DNA of 64,000 bases from contig JAWKHI010000044.1 of the NCBI GenBank assembly GCA_041394885.1, positions 1 to 64,000 of the forward strand. Direction: 5' to 3'. Origin of the DNA: DSOI01 sp041394885 (GTDB lineage: Bacteria > Acidobacteriota > Terriglobia > Bryobacterales > Bryobacteraceae). The position numbers and the translations under genes were made by a program. Shown here in pieces: positions 7,412 to 16,947 of this stretch (its first letter is position 1; every line of letters begins with the position of its first letter). The notes beneath the pieces are model-generated. The model was not told the origin of the DNA and searched no databases. It saw nothing but the letters and a program-made list of their open reading frames with translations.

Positions 7412-9622
7412 CTATCTGAGCGAAACCGGTTGCCCCACCGCCCCGTTTCCCGCCGAATCCCAAGCCGCGAACCGGACCCACTTCTGTCCGCCCGCCTTGA
7501 AGGGAACGCGAAAACGCGCATTGCCGAACGCCCCCTTTTCGCTGGTGCGGACCACCGTCCGATCGGTCTTGTCGCCGTCGCCCCAGACAATCTCGACGAA
7601 GTCCAGCGGGAACGTCCACTCCACATCGGCCACAACCGCGCGGTTATCTCCGGAACCCTCCACCGACGATGATTTGATCAGCACTTCGCCACTCGAGACA
7701 AAGAAGCGCCCATCGCGCATCGCCTTCAGAATCGGGCTCCAATCCTCGTCGAAACGCGGCAATCGATCCAACTGCACATAGTTCACCATTAGGTGGGGAT
7801 AAGTTTCGTCGTCCGGATACTTGGCATAAGTATCGCCTTCCGCGATCATGTATTTCGGCCGGCCCCAGTTATTCATGTCGTCGAGCGTGCCGAGGCAGCG
7901 CACTTCGCATAGGCGGCTTTCGGAAAGGTCCACCGGTAGAGATTGGAACGACGCGCCGAGGTATCGGTCACTGCGGAAATAGGGCGTCTCGCGAATCGCG
8001 TCGGGATGGTAACTGGAGCCTTTTGTGCGCGGGTGGGCTTGCCAAACCAGTCCCCCTTCCGCTTCGAGCATCCGCAGTTCGTCTTCGGCGCTGCCGGCGT
8101 GATACACCTTCCCGAATCCGGCGAGGCTTTCCGTGAGGGGCTGTCCCGGCTGCCGCACGTGAGACCAGAACACCGGCCGTGGGAACACCATGGTGTAGTG
8201 GCCGCTGAAATTGGCGTCCGGCTCCTCGCCGGGCATGATCAGGAAATCGCGATCGGAATGCCGGCGGCAGCCGTCGAAGTATACCTTCTGCTCCCGGAAG
8301 CGCACAGGACCGGGGTCGTTCGGATGACCGTCGCCATGAAAATCCGACATCATCGCGATGTTGATGCCGAGGGCGCGGAACGTCGGCACCCAACCCGGCT
8401 GCAGGTCGATCGTACCGGCGTCGAGTAACTGCTCATGAAAATGCGTGTGAAAGTGACTCACGGCCACCTGGTGCCCGGCGAGCGGCTTGTACCGGTCCTC
8501 ATGGGTGAACGCCAGCACGTCACGCCGCGCGGCGCCGGCATCCTCAGGACTCAGATAGTAGTAAACCGCCATGCGCTGCCACGTGCCCGGCGGAGCGTTG
8601 TAGAGCGCGAAGTTGCCCTCGGCAAACCGGCGCGACTGCGTGGCCCGCTTTTGCATCAACGCTTCGGTCTTGCCGAACGGCCGATACATCTCCTCCATGT
8701 CGGCCTGGCGGACGCCCACCGCGTACGAATCGTCGCTATCTTTTCGGTAGTAGACATAGCCGAGGTTCAACTCGATTTCGCGACCGAAGAAAAACTTGTG
8801 CGGCGGCGGGAACACGGCGAGCGAGCCGGGCCCATCGACAACGAGCAGCCGGTTACGCGCGCGAAGGCCCACCGGTTCGTCGTTGTTGGATCCGCCGAAC
8901 TCGTACTTCTGATCTCCCCGCGCCACGTCTCGCCACAGCACCCGCGGCGAGTGACTAACCGCAAAGCCGCGCAAGCCGGCCCGGTAGTGATAGGCGACCG
9001 AAGGCTCGTCCGTCTTGGCAATCGCCTCCTGCCGCAGCAGGTTCGTCCCTTTGTAGATGGTAAATTGCAGCCGCCCCGCGAAGATACCGAGCGACAGGCC
9101 ATCGTAGGAGACTTCCAGGCGCGCACCATCGGTGCGTACCACGCACTCCCCCGGCGCGTACGTCGCCTCGGCTCGTTGTATCTCCGATGCCTGCCGCGGC
9201 AGGTCCGGATTGGTGCCGGCCAGACCGGGCACCGCCAACGGGGCATCCCAGAATACCTTCCATTTCTCCCGTTCGAGAAAATCAGGCGCCATCTGATTCA
9301 CGGCCTTCAACGGGCTCAATTGCTGTTGCGAGATGCGGCGCCGTCCGGTGGTGACGGCGAACTCCGGAGTAAGGCCGGTTCCCAGAATTCGCCACGCGCC
9401 GCCCTGCGGCCGAGCGGCGAGTTCGCCAACGATGGGAGCACCGCCGGCGATCCCGAACGTCGCACGTAATTCCTGATTCCGCGCGCCGGTCCAGACAACC
9501 CGGAGCGCGTCGCCGGCGGATTCGGCCCGGAGCCCCGGCTGGGCCTTGTATGCCGACAAGTCGCAAGGAGCCGCGTAGGCGCAGGCCCCGGCCAGAACGA
9601 TCAAAATCATGTAACGCTGCAT
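7412..9622 (-). CDS. Exported CehA/McbA-like PHP-type metallohydrolase
   Basis: A 736-residue protein. The start at 9622 gives a clean signal peptide (MQRYMILIVLAGACAYA); the longer frame to 9667 would bury it. The N-terminal ~400 residues are beta-rich. The second half holds a PHP-like metal-binding domain: HFHTHFHE near residue 395, MSDFHGDGHP near 425, MPGEEPDANFSGHY near 460 and WQAHPRTKGSSYH near 530. The repeated His/Asp/Glu clusters are those expected for a polynuclear phosphoesterase/hydrolase site. Family members hydrolyse varied esters (carbaryl hydrolase is one), so the substrate is open. A second protein of the same general type is encoded at 11149-12741. Confidence 0.8.
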   Translation of the reverse strand: MQRYMILIVLAGACAYAAPCDLSAYKAQPGLRAESAGDALRVVWTGARNQELRATFGIAGGAPIVGELAARPQGGAWRILGTGLTPEFAVTTGRRRISQQQLSPLKAVNQMAPDFLEREKWKVFWDAPLAVPGLAGTNPDLPRQASEIQRAEATYAPGECVVRTDGARLEVSYDGLSLGIFAGRLQFTIYKGTNLLRQEAIAKTDEPSVAYHYRAGLRGFAVSHSPRVLWRDVARGDQKYEFGGSNNDEPVGLRARNRLLVVDGPGSLAVFPPPHKFFFGREIELNLGYVYYRKDSDDSYAVGVRQADMEEMYRPFGKTEALMQKRATQSRRFAEGNFALYNAPPGTWQRMAVYYYLSPEDAGAARRDVLAFTHEDRYKPLAGHQVAVSHFHTHFHEQLLDAGTIDLQPGWVPTFRALGINIAMMSDFHGDGHPNDPGPVRFREQKVYFDGCRRHSDRDFLIMPGEEPDANFSGHYTMVFPRPVFWSHVRQPGQPLTESLAGFGKVYHAGSAEDELRMLEAEGGLVWQAHPRTKGSSYHPDAIRETPYFRSDRYLGASFQSLPVDLSESRLCEVRCLGTLDDMNNWGRPKYMIAEGDTYAKYPDDETYPHLMVNYVQLDRLPRFDEDWSPILKAMRDGRFFVSSGEVLIKSSSVEGSGDNRAVVADVEWTFPLDFVEIVWGDGDKTDRTVVRTSEKGAFGNARFRVPFKAGGQKWVRFAAWDSAGNGAVGQPVSLR

Positions 9623-9713
9623 CTCAATCCGCCTCCGAAGCCGATAGGGCATGCTTGTGCCCGCCAACTAGTGTACCCCCCGCACCTTCTGCTATAACAG
9701 CAACTACCACTCC

Positions 9714-10784
9714 ATGGGTCACCCACTAAGAATCGCAATCGCCGGGCTCGGCCGAATGGGAGCCGTTCACGCCCGGAACCTCCTCCAACTGCAGAGAACG
9801 GAGGGCGTGTGTGAGATCGCCGCGCTCGTGGAGACCGACGAGTCTCGCGCACGGCGATTCCTCGACGAATCCGGCTACGACGCGCCGGTGTTTTCCTCGG
9901 TGGCCGCGCTTGCCAGTGCCCGGGTTTGCAAGGCGGCGCTGATCGCCACCCCCACCGAGAACCACCGCGAACACGCGTCCACGTTAATCGACGCCGGCTA
10001 TCGCGTGCTGCTCGAGAAGCCGCTCACCGGGACGCTCGCGGGCGACGAAGCTTTCGCCGCCGAACTCGACCGCGACCATCCCCAAGCCCTGATGCTCGGC
10101 TTTCAACGCCGCTTCGATGAGCCGCTGCGCTATGCGCGGGAGGCGATGGCTTCCGGCGCCATTGGACGTGTGTTCAAGATCTTTTCGGCGCTGGAGGACT
10201 CGGGTGCGCCGCCGGACGGATACCAAAGCGGCGGCATTCTGCCCGACATGTCTGTGCATAACGTGGACGAGGTGCTTTGGCTCACCGGCGAGATGCCGCA
10301 TTCGGCGGTGGCGGTCGGGTCGAGGTTGTATGGGCACACCGTGTCCACGTGCGAGGAAGATTTCGATGACGCGATGCTGGTGATGTGGTTTCGTGACGCC
10401 ATGGCGCAGATTCAGGTTAGCCGCAACCACGTCCCCGGCTATCGGGTGGAAACGGTGATCCACGGCGAGCAGGGCCACATCCACATCGGGCGCTTCGATC
10501 AAAAACCGTGCGACATCACGGTGGAGGTGTATGGCCGCCGCGGGCGGAAAGAGCCGATCGACTTCCGTGTGTTCTCGATGGGCCAGCCGGATCCGAACGC
10601 ACCGGAATTCATGGACCGCTTTGGACCGGCCTACAAAGCCGAAGCCGCTGCGTTCATCGAGGGCTGCCGGTCTGGCGGCGCATTCCCGGTGACGCATAAC
10701 GACGGTCTTCGGGCTCAGCGGGTGATCGAGGCAGGGATGCGGCGCGTGATCACGGCGGAGAACAACGGCAACCCTGTTTCGTAA
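9714..10784 (+). CDS. Gfo/Idh/MocA-family NAD(P)-dependent oxidoreductase
   Basis: A 356-residue cytoplasmic dehydrogenase of sugar or inositol-type substrates. The N-terminal Rossmann fold has the dinucleotide motif AGLGRMGAVHARN (residues ~10-22). The EKPLTG motif near residue 100 carries the conserved catalytic Lys. DMSVHNVDEVLWLTGE (near 178) matches the family pattern in which Asp and His take part in catalysis. It resembles myo-inositol 2-dehydrogenases most, but no inositol operon is present. It diverges from the metallohydrolase at 7412 and is convergent with the small gene at 10796. Confidence 0.9.
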   Translation: MGHPLRIAIAGLGRMGAVHARNLLQLQRTEGVCEIAALVETDESRARRFLDESGYDAPVFSSVAALASARVCKAALIATPTENHREHASTLIDAGYRVLLEKPLTGTLAGDEAFAAELDRDHPQALMLGFQRRFDEPLRYAREAMASGAIGRVFKIFSALEDSGAPPDGYQSGGILPDMSVHNVDEVLWLTGEMPHSAVAVGSRLYGHTVSTCEEDFDDAMLVMWFRDAMAQIQVSRNHVPGYRVETVIHGEQGHIHIGRFDQKPCDITVEVYGRRGRKEPIDFRVFSMGQPDPNAPEFMDRFGPAYKAEAAAFIEGCRSGGAFPVTHNDGLRAQRVIEAGMRRVITAENNGNPVS

Positions 10785-10795
10785 ACCGGACCGGG

Positions 10796-11083
10796 CTACG
10801 GTTGCAGGTTGAAGACTTCGAAACTTCTCTCCTCGGGAGGACCGGTGAAACCGCCTTCCACTCCCCGTTGCATCGCGGGCATCAGAACATTGTCGCGGAA
10901 CTGTTCCCAACTCTCCCTCGAGCTGTGGATCGCGACAATGGTGAAGCCGCCTTCCGACTCACCGGCCGCGTGAAAAATCTGGCCTTCGGGAAGTGTGTCC
11001 CGGGCGGGATGGACGGCTGCCAGAGCGGCTTCATATTGTGCCTTGGTGCCGCCGGGAAAGTGATGCACGATTGCGTATGCCAT
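10796..11083 (-). CDS. Small ABM-like dimeric alpha/beta-barrel protein
   Basis: A 95-residue protein starting at MAYAIVHHFPGGTKAQYEA (ATG at 11083). The longer frame to 11227 adds a low-complexity Gly-rich stretch that overlaps the 3' end of the neighbouring gene, so it is not used. Length and layout (beta strand, helix, EGQIFHAAGE, GGFTIVAIHSSRESWEQFRD) resemble the antibiotic-biosynthesis-monooxygenase/dimeric ferredoxin-like fold. No cofactor motif is visible and the function is unknown. Confidence 0.7.
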   Translation of the reverse strand: MAYAIVHHFPGGTKAQYEAALAAVHPARDTLPEGQIFHAAGESEGGFTIVAIHSSRESWEQFRDNVLMPAMQRGVEGGFTGPPEERSFEVFNLQP

Positions 11084-11148
11084 TGCTGTTTCTCCAGTTG
11101 CCCGCTGCCGGACAACCCGCATTGTACAGGATCCAAGCGCAAGGCGAA

Positions 11149-12741
11149 CTATCCCGCCGCCTCCACCCACACCGGGCTTGACCATGCCATCTGGCCGTTG
11201 GCCTGGGTCACGCGCGCATAATACCAATTCACGCCTTTGCCTTGGTCTTCGTCGTTCACGGTGAACGAGGTCCGGTAATTTTCGTCGAACACGACTCTGT
11301 GCAGCAGGGCGGACTCCTTCGGGAAATCGCCCGTGTACACCGTCTCACTGCTTTCCGCCAACTCGCCCAACGTGTAGCTCACGGACTTCTCCACCGGCTG
11401 CTTCAGCGCGACGGTGACGCGTGTGTCCGCGCCGCCCTTGATCTTCAGCACCAGGCCTTTGGTGGAACGGTCGTCAATCATCTGACGGAGAGCGGTGAAC
11501 GATTGCACCGTCGCCGAAGTATTGGTTCGCTCGACGATCCGGTCCCGGCGGTCTTCCTCGAGCGGCCCGGACTGGAAGCAGGTCTGCACCGCCTCGATGC
11601 GGCCGTTGTCCACCTTCACGGTGAACAGCCAGTCGCAGACGCGTGTGATGCCGAGCGCCGGCCAGGGTCCCCAACCGTACTCGAATCGCAGCACGACGGG
11701 CTTTTCCCAACTGGACGCCGAATTGGCGCGGTCTTGCGGGAAGTCGCGGTGGATGACGCGATTGTTCTTCAGGATCTCCACGAAGTCCACCTGATCCCAG
11801 GCGTCGACGTCAATCTTGATCTCGCGTTGGCGGGCGTACGGCAACTCGGAGCCCATGATCTTGCCGTTCAACGAAAAGTCCAGCGCGATGCGGTCACCGG
11901 TTACGGCATAGGTGCGCCGGTCCCGGATCGCCTCGAAAATGGCGTCCCGCGTGAGGGCGGTGGCCTTGACCACGGCAAGCCCTTCGCGATAGGCGCCGGG
12001 GTAGCCCAGGTGATCGTCGGTGCTGGCGATCACACCCAGCCGATGACCCTGGGCGAGGAATGACTGCAGCGTGTTGCGCGTCCAGCGTCCCGGTTCGGTG
12101 TGGCGCGAATAGGGGAAGGCGCCGCGGTCATGCTCGGCGTTTCCCCATTCGGAGTAGATTTCGAGCACCGGGGAAACCGCCGGGTCACGGTGCGCGATGT
12201 TGGCTCCGCGGTTGCCCTGGTGCAGCGCGGGATGATGCGGAATCATCACGCAACCATGCTTTTTCGCGAACGCCTGCAGTTGCTTCAGATCGTAGGGAAC
12301 GTACAATTCCGCGTCGAGGGAGGGAAAGATCACGTGGTAATCGCCGAGGCTGGAGGAGTGCCACTCGTAGCCCGGGATACAAATGAACTTGCCGGGAAGG
12401 TCGAACTCGCGCGCCATCTCGAGGGCTTCGGGCCAACGCTCCTTGGTTACCGCGAAGCCGTTGATCCATTTGTGCTCCACATTGTTCTGATAGTGGCCGA
12501 TGTCGTGCCACTGGGCGTGCGGAGTGAAGGCGAAGAAGTCGAGATGGTTGCGCGCGATTTCGAAGGTGCGCCGCAGGGAGCCCTGCGCGTAGCCGATGTT
12601 GTTGTGATTATGGAGGTCGCCGAAGTAGTTGTTGTAGCGGGGCTCCTGTTGCTGGGCAGGGGAGCGCCCGGCGGTGGCGGCGAGCGCCGCCGCGGAGGCG
12701 AGGAAGCCGCGGCGTGTCAGATGGGGGTAGGGACGTCTCAT
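11149..12741 (-). CDS. Tat-exported PHP/DUF3604-like metallohydrolase
   Basis: A 530-residue protein with a twin-arginine signal (LTRRGFLASAAALAATAG, residues ~9-26), implying export in folded form, probably with metals bound. Residues ~38-210 contain a PHP-like site: NYFGDLHNHNNIGYAQG with the DLHNH motif, FTPHAQWHD near 75, PGYEWHSS near 130 and IPHHPALHQGNRG near 170; IASTDDHLGYPG follows near 245. These His/Asp clusters suggest a two- or three-metal phosphoesterase-type centre. The C-terminus (~300-530) is beta-rich and ends in a MAWSSPVW motif. The substrate is unknown. It is divergent to the acyl-CoA ligase with 17 bp between the starts. Confidence 0.82.
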   Translation of the reverse strand: MRRPYPHLTRRGFLASAAALAATAGRSPAQQQEPRYNNYFGDLHNHNNIGYAQGSLRRTFEIARNHLDFFAFTPHAQWHDIGHYQNNVEHKWINGFAVTKERWPEALEMAREFDLPGKFICIPGYEWHSSSLGDYHVIFPSLDAELYVPYDLKQLQAFAKKHGCVMIPHHPALHQGNRGANIAHRDPAVSPVLEIYSEWGNAEHDRGAFPYSRHTEPGRWTRNTLQSFLAQGHRLGVIASTDDHLGYPGAYREGLAVVKATALTRDAIFEAIRDRRTYAVTGDRIALDFSLNGKIMGSELPYARQREIKIDVDAWDQVDFVEILKNNRVIHRDFPQDRANSASSWEKPVVLRFEYGWGPWPALGITRVCDWLFTVKVDNGRIEAVQTCFQSGPLEEDRRDRIVERTNTSATVQSFTALRQMIDDRSTKGLVLKIKGGADTRVTVALKQPVEKSVSYTLGELAESSETVYTGDFPKESALLHRVVFDENYRTSFTVNDEDQGKGVNWYYARVTQANGQMAWSSPVWVEAAG

Positions 12742-12758
12742 GAGCGATACAATCTCCG

Positions 12759-14318
12759 TTGATGATATCGCCCCTCACCCCGCTATCGTTTCTGGCTCGA
12801 TCCGCGATGGTCTATCCGAACAAGATCGCCGTCGTCGACGGGGAGCGACGTTATAGTTATACCGAGTTCAACGAACGCGTCCACCGTCTGGGCGCGGCTT
12901 TGCGTTCGGCTGGCGTGGAAAAGGGAGATCGCGTCGCGGTCCTCGCGCAAAATTCGCCGGCGGCGCTCGAGCCGCACTACGGCGTGCCGCTCATCGGCGC
13001 CGTGCTTGTCATGCTGAACTATCGCCTGAATGGCGCGGAGTTGGCATGGATGCTCGATCATTGCGAAGCCAAGGTGCTGATTACGCAGCCGGAGTTCCTT
13101 CCGATGATCGAGCCCGAACTCCATCGCCTCGGACATCTGCAGCTGATGACCGACGACTACGAGTCACTGCTGGCGCGTGGCGCGCTGCCCCTTGCCGACA
13201 TCCCGGAACCGGAAGAGAACGACGTCATTTCGATCAACTACACTTCCGGCACCACGGGCTTTCCGAAGGGCGTGATGCATACCCACCGCGGCGCGTATCT
13301 CAACGCTCTCGGGGAGGTGATGGAGATGAATATCCGCGAGGATTCGTCTTACCTGTGGACGGTTCCGATGTTCCACTGCAACGGTTGGTGCTTTACCTGG
13401 GCTGTCACCGCGGCCGGCGCGCGCCACATCTGCCTGCCGCGAGTGGATCCGGAACGGATCGTCGAATGCATCGAGAAGGAAGGCGTCACGCACATGGGCG
13501 GCGCGCCCGTGGTGGTGAACACGCTCGCCAATTACTGCTCCACGCGCGGGATCACGTTCCCGCGCAAGGTACGCATCACCACCGCTGGAGCGCCTCCTTC
13601 GCCGGCGGTTATCCGCGGCGCGCTCGAAATGGGCGCCGAGGTGGAGCACGTCTACGGGCTTACCGAAACCTACGGTCCGCACACCATCTGCGCGTGGCGG
13701 AGCGAATGGAACGAACTCTCCATTCCCGACCATGCGCGGAAGAAGGCCCGCCAGGGCGTCCCCTACGCCGTCAACGGAACCGAACTCCGCGTGGTGGATG
13801 ACTCGATGAACGACGTGCCGCGCGACGGCCAGACGATGGGCGAGATCATCATGCGCGGCAACAACGTGATGGCCGGCTACTTCAAGAATCCGAAAGCCAC
13901 CGAAGAAGCATTCCGGGGCGGCTGGTTCCACTCCGGCGACATCGCCGTGTGGCACGCCGACGGATACGTGGAGATCCGCGACCGCAGTAAGGACATCATT
14001 ATCTCGGGCGGCGAGAACATCTCTTCGGTGGAGGTGGAGCGGACGCTTTGGGACCATCCGGCCGTGCTCGAAGCCGCGGTGGTGGCCTTCCCGGACGAGC
14101 GTTGGGGAGAGGTGCCCAAGGCGCACGTGACGCTCAAGGAAGGCGCTGAGGCCACCGCCGCCGAGTTGATCGAGTTCTGCCGGTCCCGCCTGGCGCATTT
14201 CAAGTGCCCCAAGCACATCGAGTTCGGATTGCTGCCGAAGACGGCAACCGGCAAGATCCGAAAGAACGAGCTCCGCGCGGCCGCCTGGGCGGGCCATGAA
14301 ACGACGGTGAAAGGATGA
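12759..14318 (+). CDS. Acyl-CoA synthetase (AMP-forming, medium/long-chain type)
   Basis: A 519-residue ANL-superfamily enzyme that activates a fatty or aromatic acid with ATP and couples it to CoA. The P-loop-like motif YTSGTTGFPKGV is near residue 164, the YGLTETYGPH motif near 302, and HSGDIAVWHADGYVEIRDRS with the adenylate-binding Asp and Arg near 391. A C-terminal PKTATGKIRKNELR carries the catalytic Lys. The sequence order matches long-chain-fatty-acid CoA ligases of the dimethylsulfoniopropionate/medium-chain subgroup. Its stop overlaps the next gene by 4 bp (ATGA), so it is co-translated with the enoyl-CoA hydratase; together they fit acyl-CoA catabolism. The exact acid is unknown. 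Confidence 0.93.
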   Translation: MMISPLTPLSFLARSAMVYPNKIAVVDGERRYSYTEFNERVHRLGAALRSAGVEKGDRVAVLAQNSPAALEPHYGVPLIGAVLVMLNYRLNGAELAWMLDHCEAKVLITQPEFLPMIEPELHRLGHLQLMTDDYESLLARGALPLADIPEPEENDVISINYTSGTTGFPKGVMHTHRGAYLNALGEVMEMNIREDSSYLWTVPMFHCNGWCFTWAVTAAGARHICLPRVDPERIVECIEKEGVTHMGGAPVVVNTLANYCSTRGITFPRKVRITTAGAPPSPAVIRGALEMGAEVEHVYGLTETYGPHTICAWRSEWNELSIPDHARKKARQGVPYAVNGTELRVVDDSMNDVPRDGQTMGEIIMRGNNVMAGYFKNPKATEEAFRGGWFHSGDIAVWHADGYVEIRDRSKDIIISGGENISSVEVERTLWDHPAVLEAAVVAFPDERWGEVPKAHVTLKEGAEATAAELIEFCRSRLAHFKCPKHIEFGLLPKTATGKIRKNELRAAAWAGHETTVKG

Positions 14319-15085
14319 GCAACGTCACCGTCGAGCATCGGGAGCGAACGGCGATCGTCACATTGAACCGGCCTGAAAGGCGAAATGCGCTTTCGCTCGC
14401 GATGATGGGCGAAATCACCGATGCCTTGCGCCGGATCGGGGCTGGAGGTGAGGCGCGCGCCGTCATCCTGGCCGCCGCCGGGCCTGTGTTCAGCTCCGGC
14501 CATGACTTGACCGAGATGACCGGGCGGAGCGTGAACGAGTATCGTGAACTTTTCGACGTCTGCACGCGGCTGATGGAGACGATCCAGGCGATCCCGCAGC
14601 CGGTGATCGCCGAGGTGCAGGGGCTGGCCACCGCGGCCGGATGCCAGTTGGCGGCGACTTGCGACATGGCCGTGGTGAGCCATCAGGCCGCGTTCGCCAC
14701 GCCCGGCGTACGCATTGGGCTGTTCTGCACAACGCCCATGGTGGCGCTGACGCGCGCCATCGGCCGTAAGCGCGCCATGGAGATGTTACTCACCGGCCGC
14801 CGAGTGGATGCCGCCACCGCGGTGGAATGGGGCTTGGCCAATCGTGCGGTGTCCCCCGGGGATCTTCGCAAGTCATCGCTCGAACTTGCCGCGGAAGTAG
14901 CCGCCGCCAGCAGCTTTACCGTCGCGCTGGGCAAGCAGGCGTTCTATGCTCAGATCGATCTGGACCAGCCGAAAGCGTACGCCTACGCCAAGGAGGTGAT
15001 GTCGATGAACGCGCTGGCCGACGATGCGCAAGAGGGTATCGGGGCGTTCCTGGCCAAGCGCGAGCCTTGCTGGAAGGGGCGGTGA
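14315..15085 (+). CDS. Enoyl-CoA hydratase/isomerase family protein
   Basis: A 256-residue crotonase-family protein, translationally coupled to the upstream acyl-CoA ligase by an ATGA overlap. It carries NRPERRNALSLAMM near residue 18, the first oxyanion-hole segment AAAGPVFSSGHDLTEM near 54 and the second AEVQGLATAAGCQLAATCDM near 95. The usual second catalytic Glu of true hydratases is not obvious in the segment around ATPGVRIGLFCTTPM (residue ~130), so isomerase or another crotonase activity is also possible. It probably acts on the CoA ester made by its partner. Confidence 0.9.
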   Translation: MSNVTVEHRERTAIVTLNRPERRNALSLAMMGEITDALRRIGAGGEARAVILAAAGPVFSSGHDLTEMTGRSVNEYRELFDVCTRLMETIQAIPQPVIAEVQGLATAAGCQLAATCDMAVVSHQAAFATPGVRIGLFCTTPMVALTRAIGRKRAMEMLLTGRRVDAATAVEWGLANRAVSPGDLRKSSLELAAEVAAASSFTVALGKQAFYAQIDLDQPKAYAYAKEVMSMNALADDAQEGIGAFLAKREPCWKGR

Positions 15086-15140
15086 GAGCTGGGAACGACA
15101 CCGAGTTCGCGAGTGCTAGGTTCCATCGGCCCAGTACGCT

Positions 15141-15146
15141 TATAAT
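15141..15146 (+). promoter_or_regulatory. Possible -10 element of the Sel1 gene
   Basis: A perfect TATAAT lies 17 nt before the ATG at 15164. No convincing -35 box is seen at the right spacing, so this is only a weak promoter call. If used, the 5' leader would be very short and no Shine-Dalgarno is visible. Confidence 0.3.
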
Positions 15147-15163
15147 TCTTTATTAGTAAGCCC

Positions 15164-16936
15164 ATGCGTATCGGACGATCGTTTCTCCTCGCCGTCACGC
15201 TTACGCTCTCCCATCAAGCGGCCCGGGCCGACTTCGGGATGGCGCAGCGCGCGCTCGCCAATGGCGACTATCCCACCGCGATCCGCGAGTTCACACGCGA
15301 GGCCGAGGCCGGCCACCTGGAATCACAGTTGATCATGGCCCGGTTGAACGAGGAAGGCCGGGGCTTGGCGGCCAATCCCGCCGAAGCTTTCCGGTGGTAC
15401 TTGAAAGCAGCGCAACAGGGCGACACCGAGGCTCAATACCGCGCTGGTTCGGCGCTCGCGGCCGGCCGCGGCGTCCCAAAGAGCGAAGCCGATGGGGCGC
15501 CACTGCTCGAGCAGGCAGCCGGCAAGGGTCATAAGTTGGCGCAGTTCGAATTGGCGGGATTGTTGGAGAAAGGAGCGGGCGTGGAGAAGGACGAAGCGCG
15601 GGCGCTCGCCCTGTATAAGAAGGCGGCAGAACAGGGTCACCCCGAATCCCAGTACCGCGCCGCGGTCATGCTCGAGGAAGGACGCGGCGCGGACCAGGAC
15701 CTGACCGCCGCGCTGGCATGGCTGCACAAAGCGGGCGACGCGGGCATCGTGGACGCGGAGTTGCGTCTGGGCCGGGCCTACGAACAGGGCAAAGGTGTGG
15801 AGAAGGATGAAACCGAAGCCTTCAATTGGTTGAGCGTGGCGGCGAGCGACGGCAGCGCGGAGGCGATGTTCCGGACTTCGGAGATGCTCTCGACCGGCCG
15901 GGGCGTGGCGGCCAATCCCGCGAAAGCCCTGGAGTGGATGGAAAAGGCGGCCGCGAAGGGCCACGTGGAAGCGCAGTTCGGCCTCGCGTCAAAGTATGCC
16001 AATGGGCAGGGCGTGGAGCGGGACCCGGCCAAAGCCGCCCAGTGGTTCCGCACGGCGGCCGAAAACGGTCACGCCGGCGCATTCTTTCAATTGCGGATGC
16101 TCCAGGCGTCCGGGGTCGCGATGAGCGGCGCCGAATTGCTCAAGGCGTATCAGGTGATGGCCGATCAGGGAAACGGAGACGCGCAATACGATCTCGCCGG
16201 TCTCTATTTGAACGGCGATGGCGTACCGAGAAATCAACAGCAGGCCATCGAGTGGCTGCGCAAAGCCGCCGCGCAGCAGCACGCGGGCGCACAGTTCCGC
16301 CTCGCCCAGATCCTGCAGGACCGCGAGGGCGGCGGAGCCGAAGCGGCGAAGATGCTCGAAAGCGCCGCCAAGCAGGGACACCCCGGCGCACAGTATCAGT
16401 ACGCGCTGTGGCTGGCGATGGGAAAAAGCGGCGCGCCGCGCAACGACGCAGAGGTGAATCAGTGGCTGCAGTCCGCCGCGGAACAGGGGCACACCGAGGC
16501 CCAGTTGTCATTGGCGTCGCGGCTGGCCAGCGGAGTGGGGGGTGTGAAGGACGAAGCCGGCGCGCTGCACTGGTACAAGCAGGCCGCCGAAAGTGGGAAT
16601 CCGGAAGCGGAGTTCGCTTATGGCGCGGCGCTGGCCGGAGAGAAGGCGACCGCGGCGGACCTGCCGGAAGCGTCGCGATGGGTGCGCAAGGCCGCCGAGG
16701 CGTCGCATCCGCCGGCGATGGCGTTGCTCGGCTTGTTCTACCTTGACGGCCGTGGCGTGGCGCAGGATTACGTCCAGGCCCACATGTGGCTGAACCTCGC
16801 GGCCGCTCACGGAGATCAGACAGGAGCGGAGGGCCGGCAGCGGCTGAACCAGATGATGACCAGAGAACAGATGGCGCAGGCGCAGGAACTCGCCCGGGAG
16901 TGGAAGCCAGCATCCCGGGAGCCGTCTCACCGGTAG
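15164..16936 (+). CDS. Exported Sel1-like repeat protein
   Basis: A 590-residue protein with a signal peptide (residues ~1-24, FLLAVTLTLSHQAARA) followed by about 14-15 Sel1-like repeats of 36 residues. The repeats are easily seen by their recurring A..WY..AA.QGH.EAQY.L...Y..G.GV pattern, e.g. FRWYLKAAQQGDTEAQYRAG and LEWMEKAAAKGHVEAQFGLA. Sel1 repeats form an alpha-solenoid used for protein-protein contacts. No catalytic domain is attached, so it is probably a periplasmic scaffold or adaptor. It is followed after 11 bp by the enolase-superfamily gene, so the two may be cotranscribed, with no obvious functional link. Confidence 0.92.
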   Translation: MRIGRSFLLAVTLTLSHQAARADFGMAQRALANGDYPTAIREFTREAEAGHLESQLIMARLNEEGRGLAANPAEAFRWYLKAAQQGDTEAQYRAGSALAAGRGVPKSEADGAPLLEQAAGKGHKLAQFELAGLLEKGAGVEKDEARALALYKKAAEQGHPESQYRAAVMLEEGRGADQDLTAALAWLHKAGDAGIVDAELRLGRAYEQGKGVEKDETEAFNWLSVAASDGSAEAMFRTSEMLSTGRGVAANPAKALEWMEKAAAKGHVEAQFGLASKYANGQGVERDPAKAAQWFRTAAENGHAGAFFQLRMLQASGVAMSGAELLKAYQVMADQGNGDAQYDLAGLYLNGDGVPRNQQQAIEWLRKAAAQQHAGAQFRLAQILQDREGGGAEAAKMLESAAKQGHPGAQYQYALWLAMGKSGAPRNDAEVNQWLQSAAEQGHTEAQLSLASRLASGVGGVKDEAGALHWYKQAAESGNPEAEFAYGAALAGEKATAADLPEASRWVRKAAEASHPPAMALLGLFYLDGRGVAQDYVQAHMWLNLAAAHGDQTGAEGRQRLNQMMTREQMAQAQELAREWKPASREPSHR

Positions 16937-16947
16937 CCGGATCGCGG

